A DNA stretch of 32,525 nucleotides, taken from Gemmatimonadaceae bacterium. Its GTDB lineage: Bacteria > Gemmatimonadota > Gemmatimonadetes > Gemmatimonadales > Gemmatimonadaceae. A program made the translations under genes and the position numbers. Under the pieces are notes generated by a model. That model was given only the letters and a program-made list of their open reading frames with translations, was not told where the DNA came from and did not search any database. The stretch is from the NCBI GenBank assembly GCA_025450815.1, contig JANWLO010000088.1, positions 1-32,525 on the forward strand. The letters run 5' to 3'. The stretch's first letter is position 1. Each line of letters starts with the position of its first letter. Below, piece after piece: positions 17,074 through 25,885 of this stretch.

Positions 17074-18848
17074 TGGAGATCTCGATGCGCGGTGTTCGTT
17101 CCGCAATCGCTCTCTCGCTGTGCTTCTGCGCCTCTGCGGTTTCATCCGCAATTGCCCAGGGCGCGGCCGGCGACTGGACCATGCCATCCAAGGACTACGC
17201 GGCCACGCGGTTCAGCGAGCTCGCGCAGATCACGCCGGCGAACGCGAAGAGTCTGCACGCGGTGTGGAGTTTCTCCACCGGAACGCTCGGTGGGCACGAG
17301 GGTCAGCCGCTCGTGGTGCACAACACGATGTACGTGGTCACACCGTATCCGAACGTGTTGTACGCCTTCGATCTTTCTAAGGAAGGATATCCGCTCAAGT
17401 GGAAGTACCGGCCGCCGGTGGATCAGAACTCACTCGGCATCGCGTGCTGCGATGCCGTGAATCGCGGAGCGGTGTACGCCGACGGCAAGATCGTCTACAA
17501 TCTCCTCGACGGTCACACGGTCGCCGTGGATGCCGCCACCGGCAAAGAGCTCTGGAAGACTAAGATCGCCGACATCGCGCAGGGCGAGACAACGCCGATG
17601 GCGCCGCTCATCGTCAAGGATCGCGTGCTTGTCGGCGCGAGCGGGGGCGAGTTCGGGATACTCGGCTGGGTGAAGGGACTCGACCTCGCCACCGGCAAGG
17701 TCGTATGGACGGGAACGAACATCGGCCCCGACAGTCTAGTGCTCGCGAAGCCCGGCATCTTCAAGACGTTCTACGACAAGGGCGCGAATCTCGGCGCCAC
17801 GACGTGGCCCACCGATGCGTGGAAGCACGGCGGCGCGCCCGTGTGGGGTTGGATGTCGTACGATCCCGCGCTCGATCTCGTGTACTACGGCGTGGGCAAC
17901 CCCGGTCCGTACAACGCCGAGCAGCGGCTGGGCGACAACAAGTGGACCGCAAGCGTGCTCGCGCGGCGCCCGGAAGATGGCTCGCTCGTGTGGGCGTATC
18001 AGTTCACGCCTCACGACAGCTGGGATTTCGACGCGGCCGCCGAGATGGTGCTCGTGGATCTCACGATCAAGGGAAAGCAGCGCAAGGTGCTCGTGCACTT
18101 CGACAAGAACGGGTTCGAGTACACGATGGATCGCGCCACGGGCGAGGTGCTTCTCGCGGAGCCGTACGTGCACGTGAACTGGGCATCGCGCATCGATCTC
18201 GCGACGGGACGACCGGTGCTCGACTCCACGAAGCTCACCGGCGCTTCGAAGGGAAACGTGAAGGACATCTGCCCCACGCTCGAGGGGGGCAAGAGTCCGG
18301 CGTCGCCGGTTGCGTACTCGCCGCGTACGGGACTGTTCTACGCGTCGACGAACAGCATGTGCATGGACTACCAGGCCGTCGAGACCGCACATATCGCTGG
18401 CACGCCGTTCATGGGCATCAACAGTCCGTATCACGCTGGCAGCGACAAGAAGCTCGGCGCGTTCATCGCGTGGGACGCAGCGACGGGCAAACGAAAGTGG
18501 GCGATCGAGGAGAAGTATCCGGTGTGGAGCGGCAGCCTCGCGACGCGCGGCAACGTGGTGTTTTACGGCACGCTGGACGGCTGGTTCAAGGCCGCCGACG
18601 CCGCGACTGGGGTGGTGCTCTGGAAGTTCAAGGTGGGCTCGGGCGTGGTGGGTGATCCGATTACCTTCACCGGCGCCGACGGCAAGCAGTACGTCGCGAT
18701 CTACGCAGGCATCGGCGGCGACTGGCTGCTGCTCGCCGGAGACTACAAGTCTGACGACCCGGCAGATGTTCGCGATCCGGCGGACTTCGTTCGTGATCTT
18801 GCCCGGCACACGAGCCAGGGTGGCATCGTGTGGGTCTTCGCGCTCTAG
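17070..18848 (+). CDS. PQQ-dependent dehydrogenase, methanol/ethanol family
   Basis: Vicinal cysteines GIACCDAVNRG; SGGEFG; YYGVGNPGPYN; TPHDSWDFDAAAE; ICPTLEGGKSPASPVAYSPRTGLFYASTNSMCMDY; signal peptide. Start overlaps the previous stop (ATGA). Confidence 0.95.
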   Translation: MMEISMRGVRSAIALSLCFCASAVSSAIAQGAAGDWTMPSKDYAATRFSELAQITPANAKSLHAVWSFSTGTLGGHEGQPLVVHNTMYVVTPYPNVLYAFDLSKEGYPLKWKYRPPVDQNSLGIACCDAVNRGAVYADGKIVYNLLDGHTVAVDAATGKELWKTKIADIAQGETTPMAPLIVKDRVLVGASGGEFGILGWVKGLDLATGKVVWTGTNIGPDSLVLAKPGIFKTFYDKGANLGATTWPTDAWKHGGAPVWGWMSYDPALDLVYYGVGNPGPYNAEQRLGDNKWTASVLARRPEDGSLVWAYQFTPHDSWDFDAAAEMVLVDLTIKGKQRKVLVHFDKNGFEYTMDRATGEVLLAEPYVHVNWASRIDLATGRPVLDSTKLTGASKGNVKDICPTLEGGKSPASPVAYSPRTGLFYASTNSMCMDYQAVETAHIAGTPFMGINSPYHAGSDKKLGAFIAWDAATGKRKWAIEEKYPVWSGSLATRGNVVFYGTLDGWFKAADAATGVVLWKFKVGSGVVGDPITFTGADGKQYVAIYAGIGGDWLLLAGDYKSDDPADVRDPADFVRDLARHTSQGGIVWVFAL

Positions 18849-18860
18849 AGGACTGACACG

Positions 18861-19361
18861 ATGATGCGACTCTCCTCCGCGCTCCTCTTCGCGGCGATTG
18901 CCGCGGTGGGTTGCCGCGAGCAGACGGACGTGCCGCCCGGCGCGAATGTACCCGGTGCGAGCGAAACATCGGCGAACGAAGTCGTGATCGCGAAGCACGA
19001 CGATCGCGTGTTCGCTGGCGGTATCGCACCGCCGGCCGAGCGTGTCGCGAACTCCGCGGCGAACGACGCTAAAGCTGCAGACGCGGGTGCGAAGCTGTTC
19101 ACCGGGATGAACTGCGATGGCTGTCATGGCGGCGGCGCCGTGGGTGCGGTGGGGCCGAGCCTTACGGATGGGCGGTGGCGCTACGGCGGCGGCGACGCGG
19201 ACATTTTCCGCTCGATCGCGGAGGGACGACCGAAGGGGATGCCCGCGTTCGGCGGTGTGCTGCAGCCGCCGATGATCTGGCGGCTGGTGGCGTACATCAA
19301 GTCGCTCGCGCCGCCGAAGGACGTGCCTACGGAGTCATGGGTGGACGACAGCAAGCGGTAG
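18861..19361 (+). CDS. c-type cytochrome lipoprotein
   Basis: Single heme motif CDGCH, distal MPAFGG; lipobox-like AIAAVGC; 12 bp downstream of the PQQ dehydrogenase. Confidence 0.92.
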   Translation: MMRLSSALLFAAIAAVGCREQTDVPPGANVPGASETSANEVVIAKHDDRVFAGGIAPPAERVANSAANDAKAADAGAKLFTGMNCDGCHGGGAVGAVGPSLTDGRWRYGGGDADIFRSIAEGRPKGMPAFGGVLQPPMIWRLVAYIKSLAPPKDVPTESWVDDSKR

Positions 19362-19434
19362 CGCGACGCGGCCATCGGGTCCGCGAAGAAGCTACACCAT
19401 CCCCGTCCTGACTCGTTCACTAGGTGACTCTCGC

Positions 19435-20634
19435 ATGGATTCGACGCTCGCGTTCGGCCTCGGCGTCCTCGCTGGCATCTTCTGCTTCTGGCTCGTGTCG
19501 CGACTCCGGGAGCGCGACACCACCGCGCTCGCGCAGGAGCTCGTGCGTCAAACGGACGCCGCGAAGACGAAGGAGGTGGAGCTGCTCACGAGCAACATGC
19601 GCGATTCGGTCAAGGCACTCACCTCGGATCTGATCACGGGGGGCGTGCGACAGCTCAACGAAGCCGCCGCGGACTCGCTGTCGCGCTACACCACGGAGAA
19701 CCGGAGCTCGCTCGACTCGAAGAAGGAGCTGATCGATCAGTCGCTCGTGTCGATGAACGAGAAGCTCGAGCAGGTAAGCGCGCTCGTCACCAACCTGAAC
19801 ATGGATCGGGAGCGAAAGTTCGGCGAGCTCACGAGCCAACTCGTCACCGCGTCGAGCGAGACCACCAGGTTGCGCGAGACGACGGAGCAGCTCCGGAGCA
19901 TCCTCTCCAACCCGGCCGCGCGCGGGCAGTGGGGCGAGCGCATGGCGGAGGACGTGTTGCGGGCCGCTGGACTCGTTGATGGCATCAACTATCGCAAGCA
20001 GGTGGTGTCCGCCGAATCCGGCACCCGACCGGACTTCACCTTCCTGCTGCCGAACGACCTCACCGTCAACATGGATGTGAAGTTCCCGCTGAGCAGCTAT
20101 CTCGCCTACCTCGACTGTACCACCGACGACGCGCGAAGGTCATGCGCCACGCAGTTCACGCGCGACGTGCGCAATCGCATCAGGGAAGTGAGCGAAAAGG
20201 ACTACATCAACCCGGAGGGCGGCACGTTGGACTACGTCATCCTCTTCGTCCCAAACGAGCGGGTGCTCAGCTTTCTCAACGAGTGCGATGCGTCCGCGAT
20301 AGACGACGCACTCAAGCGGCGCGTGGTGGTGTGCTCGCCCTTCACGCTCTACGCCGTGCTCGTGGTGATACGGCAGGCGATGGACAATTTCAACTTCGAG
20401 CGTGCCACCTCCGAGATGCTCGATCTGCTCGGCGCGTTCAACAAACAGTGGGACGAGTTTGTAAAGTCGTTCGACGGAGTCGAGTCCAGGCTCGAGAGCC
20501 TGCAAGACGCCTTCACCGCGCTCACCACAACGCGGCGGAAGCAGCTCGATCGCGTGCTCACGAAAATCGGCGAGGTGCGCGTGCGCCAGGGAATTGTCAC
20601 TGACGCGGCCGGCCCAGCCATCGACAGCCCCTGA
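19435..20634 (+). CDS. rmuC: DNA recombination protein RmuC
   Basis: LSNPAARGQWGERMAEDVLRAAGLVDGINYRKQV...TRPDFTFLLPNDLTVNMDVKFPL...YVILFVPNERVLSF; N-terminal membrane helix and coiled coil. Confidence 0.95.
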   Translation: MDSTLAFGLGVLAGIFCFWLVSRLRERDTTALAQELVRQTDAAKTKEVELLTSNMRDSVKALTSDLITGGVRQLNEAAADSLSRYTTENRSSLDSKKELIDQSLVSMNEKLEQVSALVTNLNMDRERKFGELTSQLVTASSETTRLRETTEQLRSILSNPAARGQWGERMAEDVLRAAGLVDGINYRKQVVSAESGTRPDFTFLLPNDLTVNMDVKFPLSSYLAYLDCTTDDARRSCATQFTRDVRNRIREVSEKDYINPEGGTLDYVILFVPNERVLSFLNECDASAIDDALKRRVVVCSPFTLYAVLVVIRQAMDNFNFERATSEMLDLLGAFNKQWDEFVKSFDGVESRLESLQDAFTALTTTRRKQLDRVLTKIGEVRVRQGIVTDAAGPAIDSP

Positions 20635-20735
20635 ACATACACTCGCAACACGCGACTGGAACACCGCGTTCTGATTCGCCCGAATAGCTCGGCGACGTAC
20701 GCTTCTTGCACGACCCGACAACATCATTTCCGGGG

Positions 20736-21065
20736 ATGCTCATGAGCCGCAGTAAAAACTCCCACCCCAAGTCGCCCGCCCAGCTCCACGGTCCCAAAAC
20801 CCTCAACGCACTCATCGCAGCACTCCGCCAGCGCGTCTCCAGACGGAAAGGTCCACGCGAAGTCCCCGACGCCGAGATCGCCAGCGCGCACGCGCGGGAG
20901 CTCGACGGTCAGCCCTGCACAGGCAAGCACCGCCTGGTCGAGAACCGCGTGCAGCACGACGTCGCAGACCAGAAGAGCGACAAGAATCGCCTCTACTCCG
21001 ACGCCAAGCGCCACAAGCACGGCAATCCCCACGGCAAGCTCAATGGTGGTCCCACCCACCAGTAG
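20736..21065 (+). CDS. Hypothetical small, very hydrophilic basic protein
   Basis: MLMSRSKNSHPKSPAQLHGPKTLNALIAALRQRVSRRKG...; third-position G/C bias favours this frame over the fully overlapping minus-strand ORF; CCGGGG directly before the ATG. Confidence 0.45.
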   Translation: MLMSRSKNSHPKSPAQLHGPKTLNALIAALRQRVSRRKGPREVPDAEIASAHARELDGQPCTGKHRLVENRVQHDVADQKSDKNRLYSDAKRHKHGNPHGKLNGGPTHQ

Positions 21066-21086
21066 CCACGTCCCGAGCCGCCACTA

Positions 21087-21115
21087 TTGACAGATCCGCC
21101 GGGTAGTCGTATAGG
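21087..21115 (+). promoter_or_regulatory. Sigma-70-like promoter for padR
   Basis: TTGACA (21087-21092), 17-nt spacer, TATAGG (21110-21115). Confidence 0.75.
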
Positions 21116-21150
21116 TAGAACACCTACACGTAACGTGTAGGACTTCTACC
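21114..21150. promoter_or_regulatory. Nested dyad operator, probable PadR autoregulatory site
   Basis: GGTAGAA-CA-CCTACACGT-A-ACGTGTAGG-AC-TTCTACC: 7-bp outer and 9-bp inner perfect arms; overlaps the -10 and the expected transcription start. Confidence 0.75.
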
Positions 21151-21181
21151 ACTCGGCGGTTCCGCGCCGCAAGGGCGACGA

Positions 21182-21526
21182 ATGACGCGATCGGAAAGCT
21201 CATCGAAGAGCGAGCTGCTCAAGGGCACGCTCGACATGCTCATCCTCCAGACTCTCACGCTGCAGTCGCTTCACGGCTACGCGATCGCGCAGCACATCGA
21301 GCGGCTGTCGGACGACGTGCTGTCCGTGGAGCAAGGGTCGCTTTACCCCGCGCTCGAGCGCCTCCAGAAAAAAGGGTTGGTCACCTCGAAGTGGGGTGAG
21401 TCGCCAACCGGCCGCAAGGCGCGCTACTACACCATCACCGCGTCCGGGCGAAAGCATCTCGGCAAGGAGATCTCGAGCTTCGACCGCGTGCTGGTCGCCA
21501 TCCACCGCGTCATGCGCCAGGCTTGA
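21182..21526 (+). CDS. PadR family transcriptional regulator
   Basis: LLKGTLDMLILQTLTLQSLHGYAIAQHIERLSDDVLSVEQGSLYPALERLQKKGLVTSKWGESPTGRKARYYTITASGRKHL. Confidence 0.96.
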   Translation: MTRSESSSKSELLKGTLDMLILQTLTLQSLHGYAIAQHIERLSDDVLSVEQGSLYPALERLQKKGLVTSKWGESPTGRKARYYTITASGRKHLGKEISSFDRVLVAIHRVMRQA

Positions 21527-21535
21527 GCACGGCGC

Positions 21536-24250
21536 ATGTCGCTCCTCGACGGACTCCGCCACCGGCTGCGCGTACTCACTGGCGCCCGCCGCTACGCACG
21601 CGAGCTGGACGATGAGATGCACTTCCATCTCGCGCTCGAGACGATGCAGCGCGAGCACGCCGCGCGCGGATCGCTCTCCGCAACGGACGCCGGCTTTGCC
21701 GCGCGTCGCCGCTTCGGCAATCTGACCCGGATCACTGAGAGCTCACGCTCGATGGCCGGCCTCTCGTTTTTCGACGCGATCGCGCAGGACGCGCGCTTCG
21801 CCCTGCGCACCTTCCGTCGCTCCCCCACGTTCACCGCCGTCGCGGTGCTAACGCTCGCGATCGGCATCGGCGCTAACACCGCGATCTTCTCGGCGGTGGA
21901 TGCGCTGCTACTGCGCCCACTCCCCTTTCCGAATCCGGAGCGGCTGATGAAGGTCAGCCTCACCGTGCCCGCGCGCGGCACGGACCCGGCGCGTCTCGAC
22001 ATGGTCTGGTCGTATCCCAAGTTCGCGGCCTTTCGCGATGCGCAGCAGCTCTTCTCCGAGCTCGCACTCTACACCGAAGACCGTGTCACACTTTCCGGCA
22101 GCGGCGACGCCGAGCGCGTGCGCGGCGAGATCGCTGGCGGCGAATACCTGCGCACCCTCGGCGTCCATCCATCGCTCGGCCGCGATTTTCTCCCGGAGGA
22201 GGACAAACATCCAGACGGCCCGCGCGTGCTGCTCATCTCGGACGTGCTCTGGAAGCGCCGCTTCAACGCGAACCCCGCCGTGCTCGGAAAGGTCGCGGAC
22301 ATCGACGGCAAGCCGTACACGATCGTCGGCGTGCTCCCACCGGGATTCCGCGGCCTCTCGGGGCGCGCGGAGCTCTGGACACCGCTCATGGCATACCCAG
22401 CGGAGGAGCTCAACGAGGCCTGGAATCACAGCTTCACGCTCATAGCCCGTCTGCGGCCGAACGTGACGGTCGAGCAGGCTAAGGCTGACGTCCCCCGGCT
22501 CGGCGCGATCGTCGATCGCGCTTACCCGCACCCCGACCGCCCCGACGAGCGATGGGGTGCCGTGGCGCGCAGCCTCGACGCCACGCGCGTCGACCCAATG
22601 GTGCGTCGCTCGCTGCTCGTGCTGCTTTCCGCAGTGGGGCTCGTGCTTCTCATCGCGTGCGCGAACGTCGCCAATCTCTTCCTCGTGCGCGCCGCGGGAC
22701 GGCGACGCGAGATCGCCGTGCGACTCGCGGTCGGCGCGCAGCGAGGGCGGCTCGTTCGGCAGCTGCTCACCGAGAGCGTGCTCCTCGCGATGCTCGGCGG
22801 CGCGGCTAGCATCCTCGTCGCGTGGTGGGGCGTAAAGCTCCTCGGCGCGCTCGATCCCGGAAGCGCGTTGCGCAGAGACGACATCGCCGGCATCGGCGCA
22901 GTGAACTTCACGACCATTCATCTGGACGCGAGGGCGCTCGCCTTCGCGGCACTCCTCGCGATCGCGACCGGAGTCGTCTTTGGCCTCGTTCCCGCACTGC
23001 AAGCCACGGATCCATCCCTCGCCGGCGCGCTCAAACAGGACAAGGGCGCCCCGAGGGATGGCGCGTTACGCGGGCTCACGAGCCGCAACGTGCTAGCTAC
23101 ACTCGAGATCGCGCTCGCAGTCGTGCTGCTCGCGGGGTCCGGGCTCATGTTGCGCAGCCTCGGCAAGCTCCTGGGTGTGAACCCTGGCTTCGACGCGAGC
23201 CACACGCTCACGATGCGCTTCAATCTTCCCCGGGAATACGGGCGCGATTCCCTGCCCGGTTTCTACGACGATGTGCTCGCGCGGTTCGCCGCGCTGCCCG
23301 GTGTCACCGGCACCGCGCTCATCGATTGTCCGCCTCTGAATGGAGGATGCAATGGAACCGCGATCAGCTTTCGCGATCGTCCGCCAGTGGCGGCGGGAAC
23401 CGAGCCGGACATCGGGGTGCACTGGGTGACGCCCTCGTGGATGGCGATGATGCACGTGCCGCTCGTGCGTGGACGCTACTTCGATCGCGGCGACCGAAGC
23501 GGTGTGCGCAAGGTCGTGCTCGTGAACCAGGCCGCGGCTCGAAAATTCTGGCCCGATGAGGATCCGATTGGGCGCCCTGTTAGCATCGGTCAGGGGGGCT
23601 TCTGGAAGGACACGGCGTTCGTCGTCGGCGTTGTTGGTGACGTGCGATTCAACAGCGTCGATTCCGCGGCGGTGCCGGACGCGTACATCTCGTACTATCA
23701 GTCGCCGCGCGGCTCGATGATGGTGATGCTTCGCACCGCCGGCAACGCGTCGGCGCTCCGTCCCTCGGCGCAACGGGTGCTGGGCGAAGTCATGCCGGGA
23801 GCGCCGATCTACGACATCCGCACGATGAGCGATCGCGTCGCGGATACTCTCTCGTACGCACGATTCAGCACGATTATTCTCGCGCTCTTTGGAGTAGTCG
23901 CGCTGGCACTCGCGACGATGGGAACGTACGGCGTCATCTCCTTCGGCGTTTCGCAGCGCACTCGCGAGCTCGGCATTCGCCTCGCGCTCGGAGCACCACG
24001 CGGCGAGCTGCTGCGCATGATCGTGCGTCAGGGGATGGCCCTCGCGCTCGCGGGCGCCGCGGCCGGAATCGTCGTGGCACTCGTCGCCACGCGCGTGCTT
24101 CGTGCCTTCCTCTACGACGTGCTGCCGAGCGACCCCATGACCTTCGGCGTGATCCTCGCCGTCCTCGCGCTGGCGGTGCTGGCCGCCACGTTGATCCCGG
24201 CTCGGCGAGCGGCGAGCGTTGACCCTTCGGAGACGCTTCGGGACGGGTAA
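21536..24250 (+). CDS. ABC transporter permease, MacB/FtsX type (ADOP family)
   Basis: N-terminal prefix domain (ARELDDEMHFHLALETMQREHAARG), QDARFALRTFRRSPTFTAVAVLTLAIGIGANTAIFSAVDALLLRPLPFPNPERL; duplicated FtsX-like domains; ends in PARRAASVDPSETLRDG. Confidence 0.96.
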   Translation: MSLLDGLRHRLRVLTGARRYARELDDEMHFHLALETMQREHAARGSLSATDAGFAARRRFGNLTRITESSRSMAGLSFFDAIAQDARFALRTFRRSPTFTAVAVLTLAIGIGANTAIFSAVDALLLRPLPFPNPERLMKVSLTVPARGTDPARLDMVWSYPKFAAFRDAQQLFSELALYTEDRVTLSGSGDAERVRGEIAGGEYLRTLGVHPSLGRDFLPEEDKHPDGPRVLLISDVLWKRRFNANPAVLGKVADIDGKPYTIVGVLPPGFRGLSGRAELWTPLMAYPAEELNEAWNHSFTLIARLRPNVTVEQAKADVPRLGAIVDRAYPHPDRPDERWGAVARSLDATRVDPMVRRSLLVLLSAVGLVLLIACANVANLFLVRAAGRRREIAVRLAVGAQRGRLVRQLLTESVLLAMLGGAASILVAWWGVKLLGALDPGSALRRDDIAGIGAVNFTTIHLDARALAFAALLAIATGVVFGLVPALQATDPSLAGALKQDKGAPRDGALRGLTSRNVLATLEIALAVVLLAGSGLMLRSLGKLLGVNPGFDASHTLTMRFNLPREYGRDSLPGFYDDVLARFAALPGVTGTALIDCPPLNGGCNGTAISFRDRPPVAAGTEPDIGVHWVTPSWMAMMHVPLVRGRYFDRGDRSGVRKVVLVNQAAARKFWPDEDPIGRPVSIGQGGFWKDTAFVVGVVGDVRFNSVDSAAVPDAYISYYQSPRGSMMVMLRTAGNASALRPSAQRVLGEVMPGAPIYDIRTMSDRVADTLSYARFSTIILALFGVVALALATMGTYGVISFGVSQRTRELGIRLALGAPRGELLRMIVRQGMALALAGAAAGIVVALVATRVLRAFLYDVLPSDPMTFGVILAVLALAVLAATLIPARRAASVDPSETLRDG

Positions 24251-24357
24251 CCGGAATCTGCATTCGGACAGCGTGCTTCCGCTGTGCCCGGGGCGCGCGT
24301 TATGCTTGTCATGAGGGAACTCGCAAGCACACTGATCGAAGCGCAAAGGAGCGACCG

Positions 24358-25032
24358 ATGCAGAGTGCGAACATCGATCTCATCACGGTTTCGCGTGAGT
24401 TCGGCGCCGGCGGCAGCGATCTGGCGCGCATGCTCGGCGAACGACTCGGCTGGCCCGTGCTCGATCATGAGTTGGTATTCCGGTGCGCGAAGCGGCTCAA
24501 CATCGATACCAAAGCCGTGGAGCGGATGCACGAGTGCTGCCCCAGCCTGCTGGCACGCCTCTCCGCCGCCCTGCTCGTGTCGCCTCCCGAAGCGCCCGGC
24601 ATCGACACGTCGCATCTGCTGCGCATCGACTCGATTGCTGAGGCGGCGCACGAGTCAATACGCGAGGCGGCCGAGCATCCGCCGCTGATCGTGGTGGGCC
24701 ACGGCACCCAGTGCCTCTTCGCTGGCCGTCGCGGCGCGCTGCACGTGCGCCTCTTCGCGCCGCTAGACGTGCGCATCACCCGCCTGCGCGACCGATACGG
24801 CTGGAACGCGGTGACCGCGGCAGCCAAGGCGAGGCAGATGGATGAGGATCGGCGCCGTTACGTTCAGCGCTATTTCCACACAGACCTGCGCGATGCGCTG
24901 CTCTACGACGTGCAATTCAACACGGGGCGGATGACGGTCGAGGAGGCGGTGGGGGTGGTCGAGCGGATTGTGCGCGGGGAGGCTGTGGGCGCGGCTGTGG
25001 ATCACGAGCAGGGGGTGGGCGTCAGCTCCTGA
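24358..25032 (+). CDS. Cytidylate kinase-like family protein
   Basis: ITVSREFGAGGSDLARMLGERLGWPVLDHELV; LIVVGHGTQCLF; VRLFAPLDVRITRLRDR; MDEDRRRYVQRYF. Confidence 0.85.
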   Translation: MQSANIDLITVSREFGAGGSDLARMLGERLGWPVLDHELVFRCAKRLNIDTKAVERMHECCPSLLARLSAALLVSPPEAPGIDTSHLLRIDSIAEAAHESIREAAEHPPLIVVGHGTQCLFAGRRGALHVRLFAPLDVRITRLRDRYGWNAVTAAAKARQMDEDRRRYVQRYFHTDLRDALLYDVQFNTGRMTVEEAVGVVERIVRGEAVGAAVDHEQGVGVSS

Positions 25033-25073
25033 CGAGACCGCGATGCGAGCGGGCATCGCGATGTGTACGACGG

Positions 25074-25173
25074 GCCCAAGCTGGTAGCCTTGAGCGTGAG
25101 GCTGTGAGCTGTGTGCCTTTGATGCGAGTCGGCGAAGGCTCAAGGCCATCAGCTCATCGCCTATAGCTTGGGC
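25074..25173. repeat. Intergenic interrupted inverted repeat
   Basis: GCCCAAGCT (25074-25082) with AGCTTGGGC (25165-25173), and GCCTTGAGC (25087-25095) with GCTCAAGGC (25138-25146). Confidence 0.6.
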
Positions 25174-25245
25174 TCACGTTTCCCATCGTGATGCGCGCGC
25201 GCACCGCGACGTCCATCGCAGGCCTCGATCACTTAGTATTGAAAC

Positions 25246-25866
25246 ATGACCTCCCCAATCTCGCGCGGCTTCCGCGGTCGTCGCGCCGCGCCCGGCGCCG
25301 CCAAGCTGCCACCGGGCCAGTACGAGACGCACGACTTTCCAGTGCTCTCGGCGGGTCCCACGCCGCACACTCCGCTCGCAACATGGAGTTTCACGCTCAC
25401 GGGCGCGGGCGGACAGAAGGCGCGCTGGAGCTGGGCTGAGTTCGAGGCACTGCCGCACGAGCAGCTGACCACGGACATTCACTGCGTCACCAAGTGGTCG
25501 AAGTTCGGCACGGAATGGAGCGGAGTATCCATCGACGCGCTGCTCGCGGCTGGCGCGGCGATGGGAGTCCAGCCGGCACCGTACGTCGTTGCGGCGTGCG
25601 ACGGCGGCTACACCACCAACGTGCCGCTCGCTGATCTCACTAACGGCAAGGGGTGGATCGCCGTCGGATACGACGGTGCGCCGCTGCCGGCGGAGCACGG
25701 AGGTCCGGCGCGACTTCTCGTTCCGCATCTCTACTTCTGGAAGAGTGCCAAGTGGATTCGCGAGCTGCGACTTCTCGAGCGCGACGCACCCGGATTCTGG
25801 GAGCGACTGGGTTACCACAACTACGGCGATCCCTGGCGCGAGCAGCGCTACGCCGGAGACGAATGA
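25246..25866 (+). CDS. Sulfite oxidase-like (SUOX/MsrP-fold) molybdopterin-dependent oxidoreductase
   Basis: TDIHCVTKWSKFGTEWSGVSIDALL (Mo-ligand Cys region), AACDGGYTTNVPLADL, GGPARLLVPHLYFWKSAKWIRELRLLERDAPGFWERLGYHNYGDPWREQRY. Confidence 0.92.
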   Translation: MTSPISRGFRGRRAAPGAAKLPPGQYETHDFPVLSAGPTPHTPLATWSFTLTGAGGQKARWSWAEFEALPHEQLTTDIHCVTKWSKFGTEWSGVSIDALLAAGAAMGVQPAPYVVAACDGGYTTNVPLADLTNGKGWIAVGYDGAPLPAEHGGPARLLVPHLYFWKSAKWIRELRLLERDAPGFWERLGYHNYGDPWREQRYAGDE

Positions 25867-25885
25867 GCGCAACACGCTCTCGTTG

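Noticed and set aside
17736-19127. 463-aa minus-strand ORF opposite the PQQ dehydrogenase
   Set aside because: Shadow ORF of a high-GC gene: Arg/His-rich product with no domain, fully antisense to clear family genes.
23093-24346. 417-aa minus-strand ORF (and 21908-23002 minus) opposite the ADOP permease
   Set aside because: Charged, Arg/His/Glu-rich low-complexity translation typical of antisense frames in high-GC DNA; the plus strand has an unambiguous permease.
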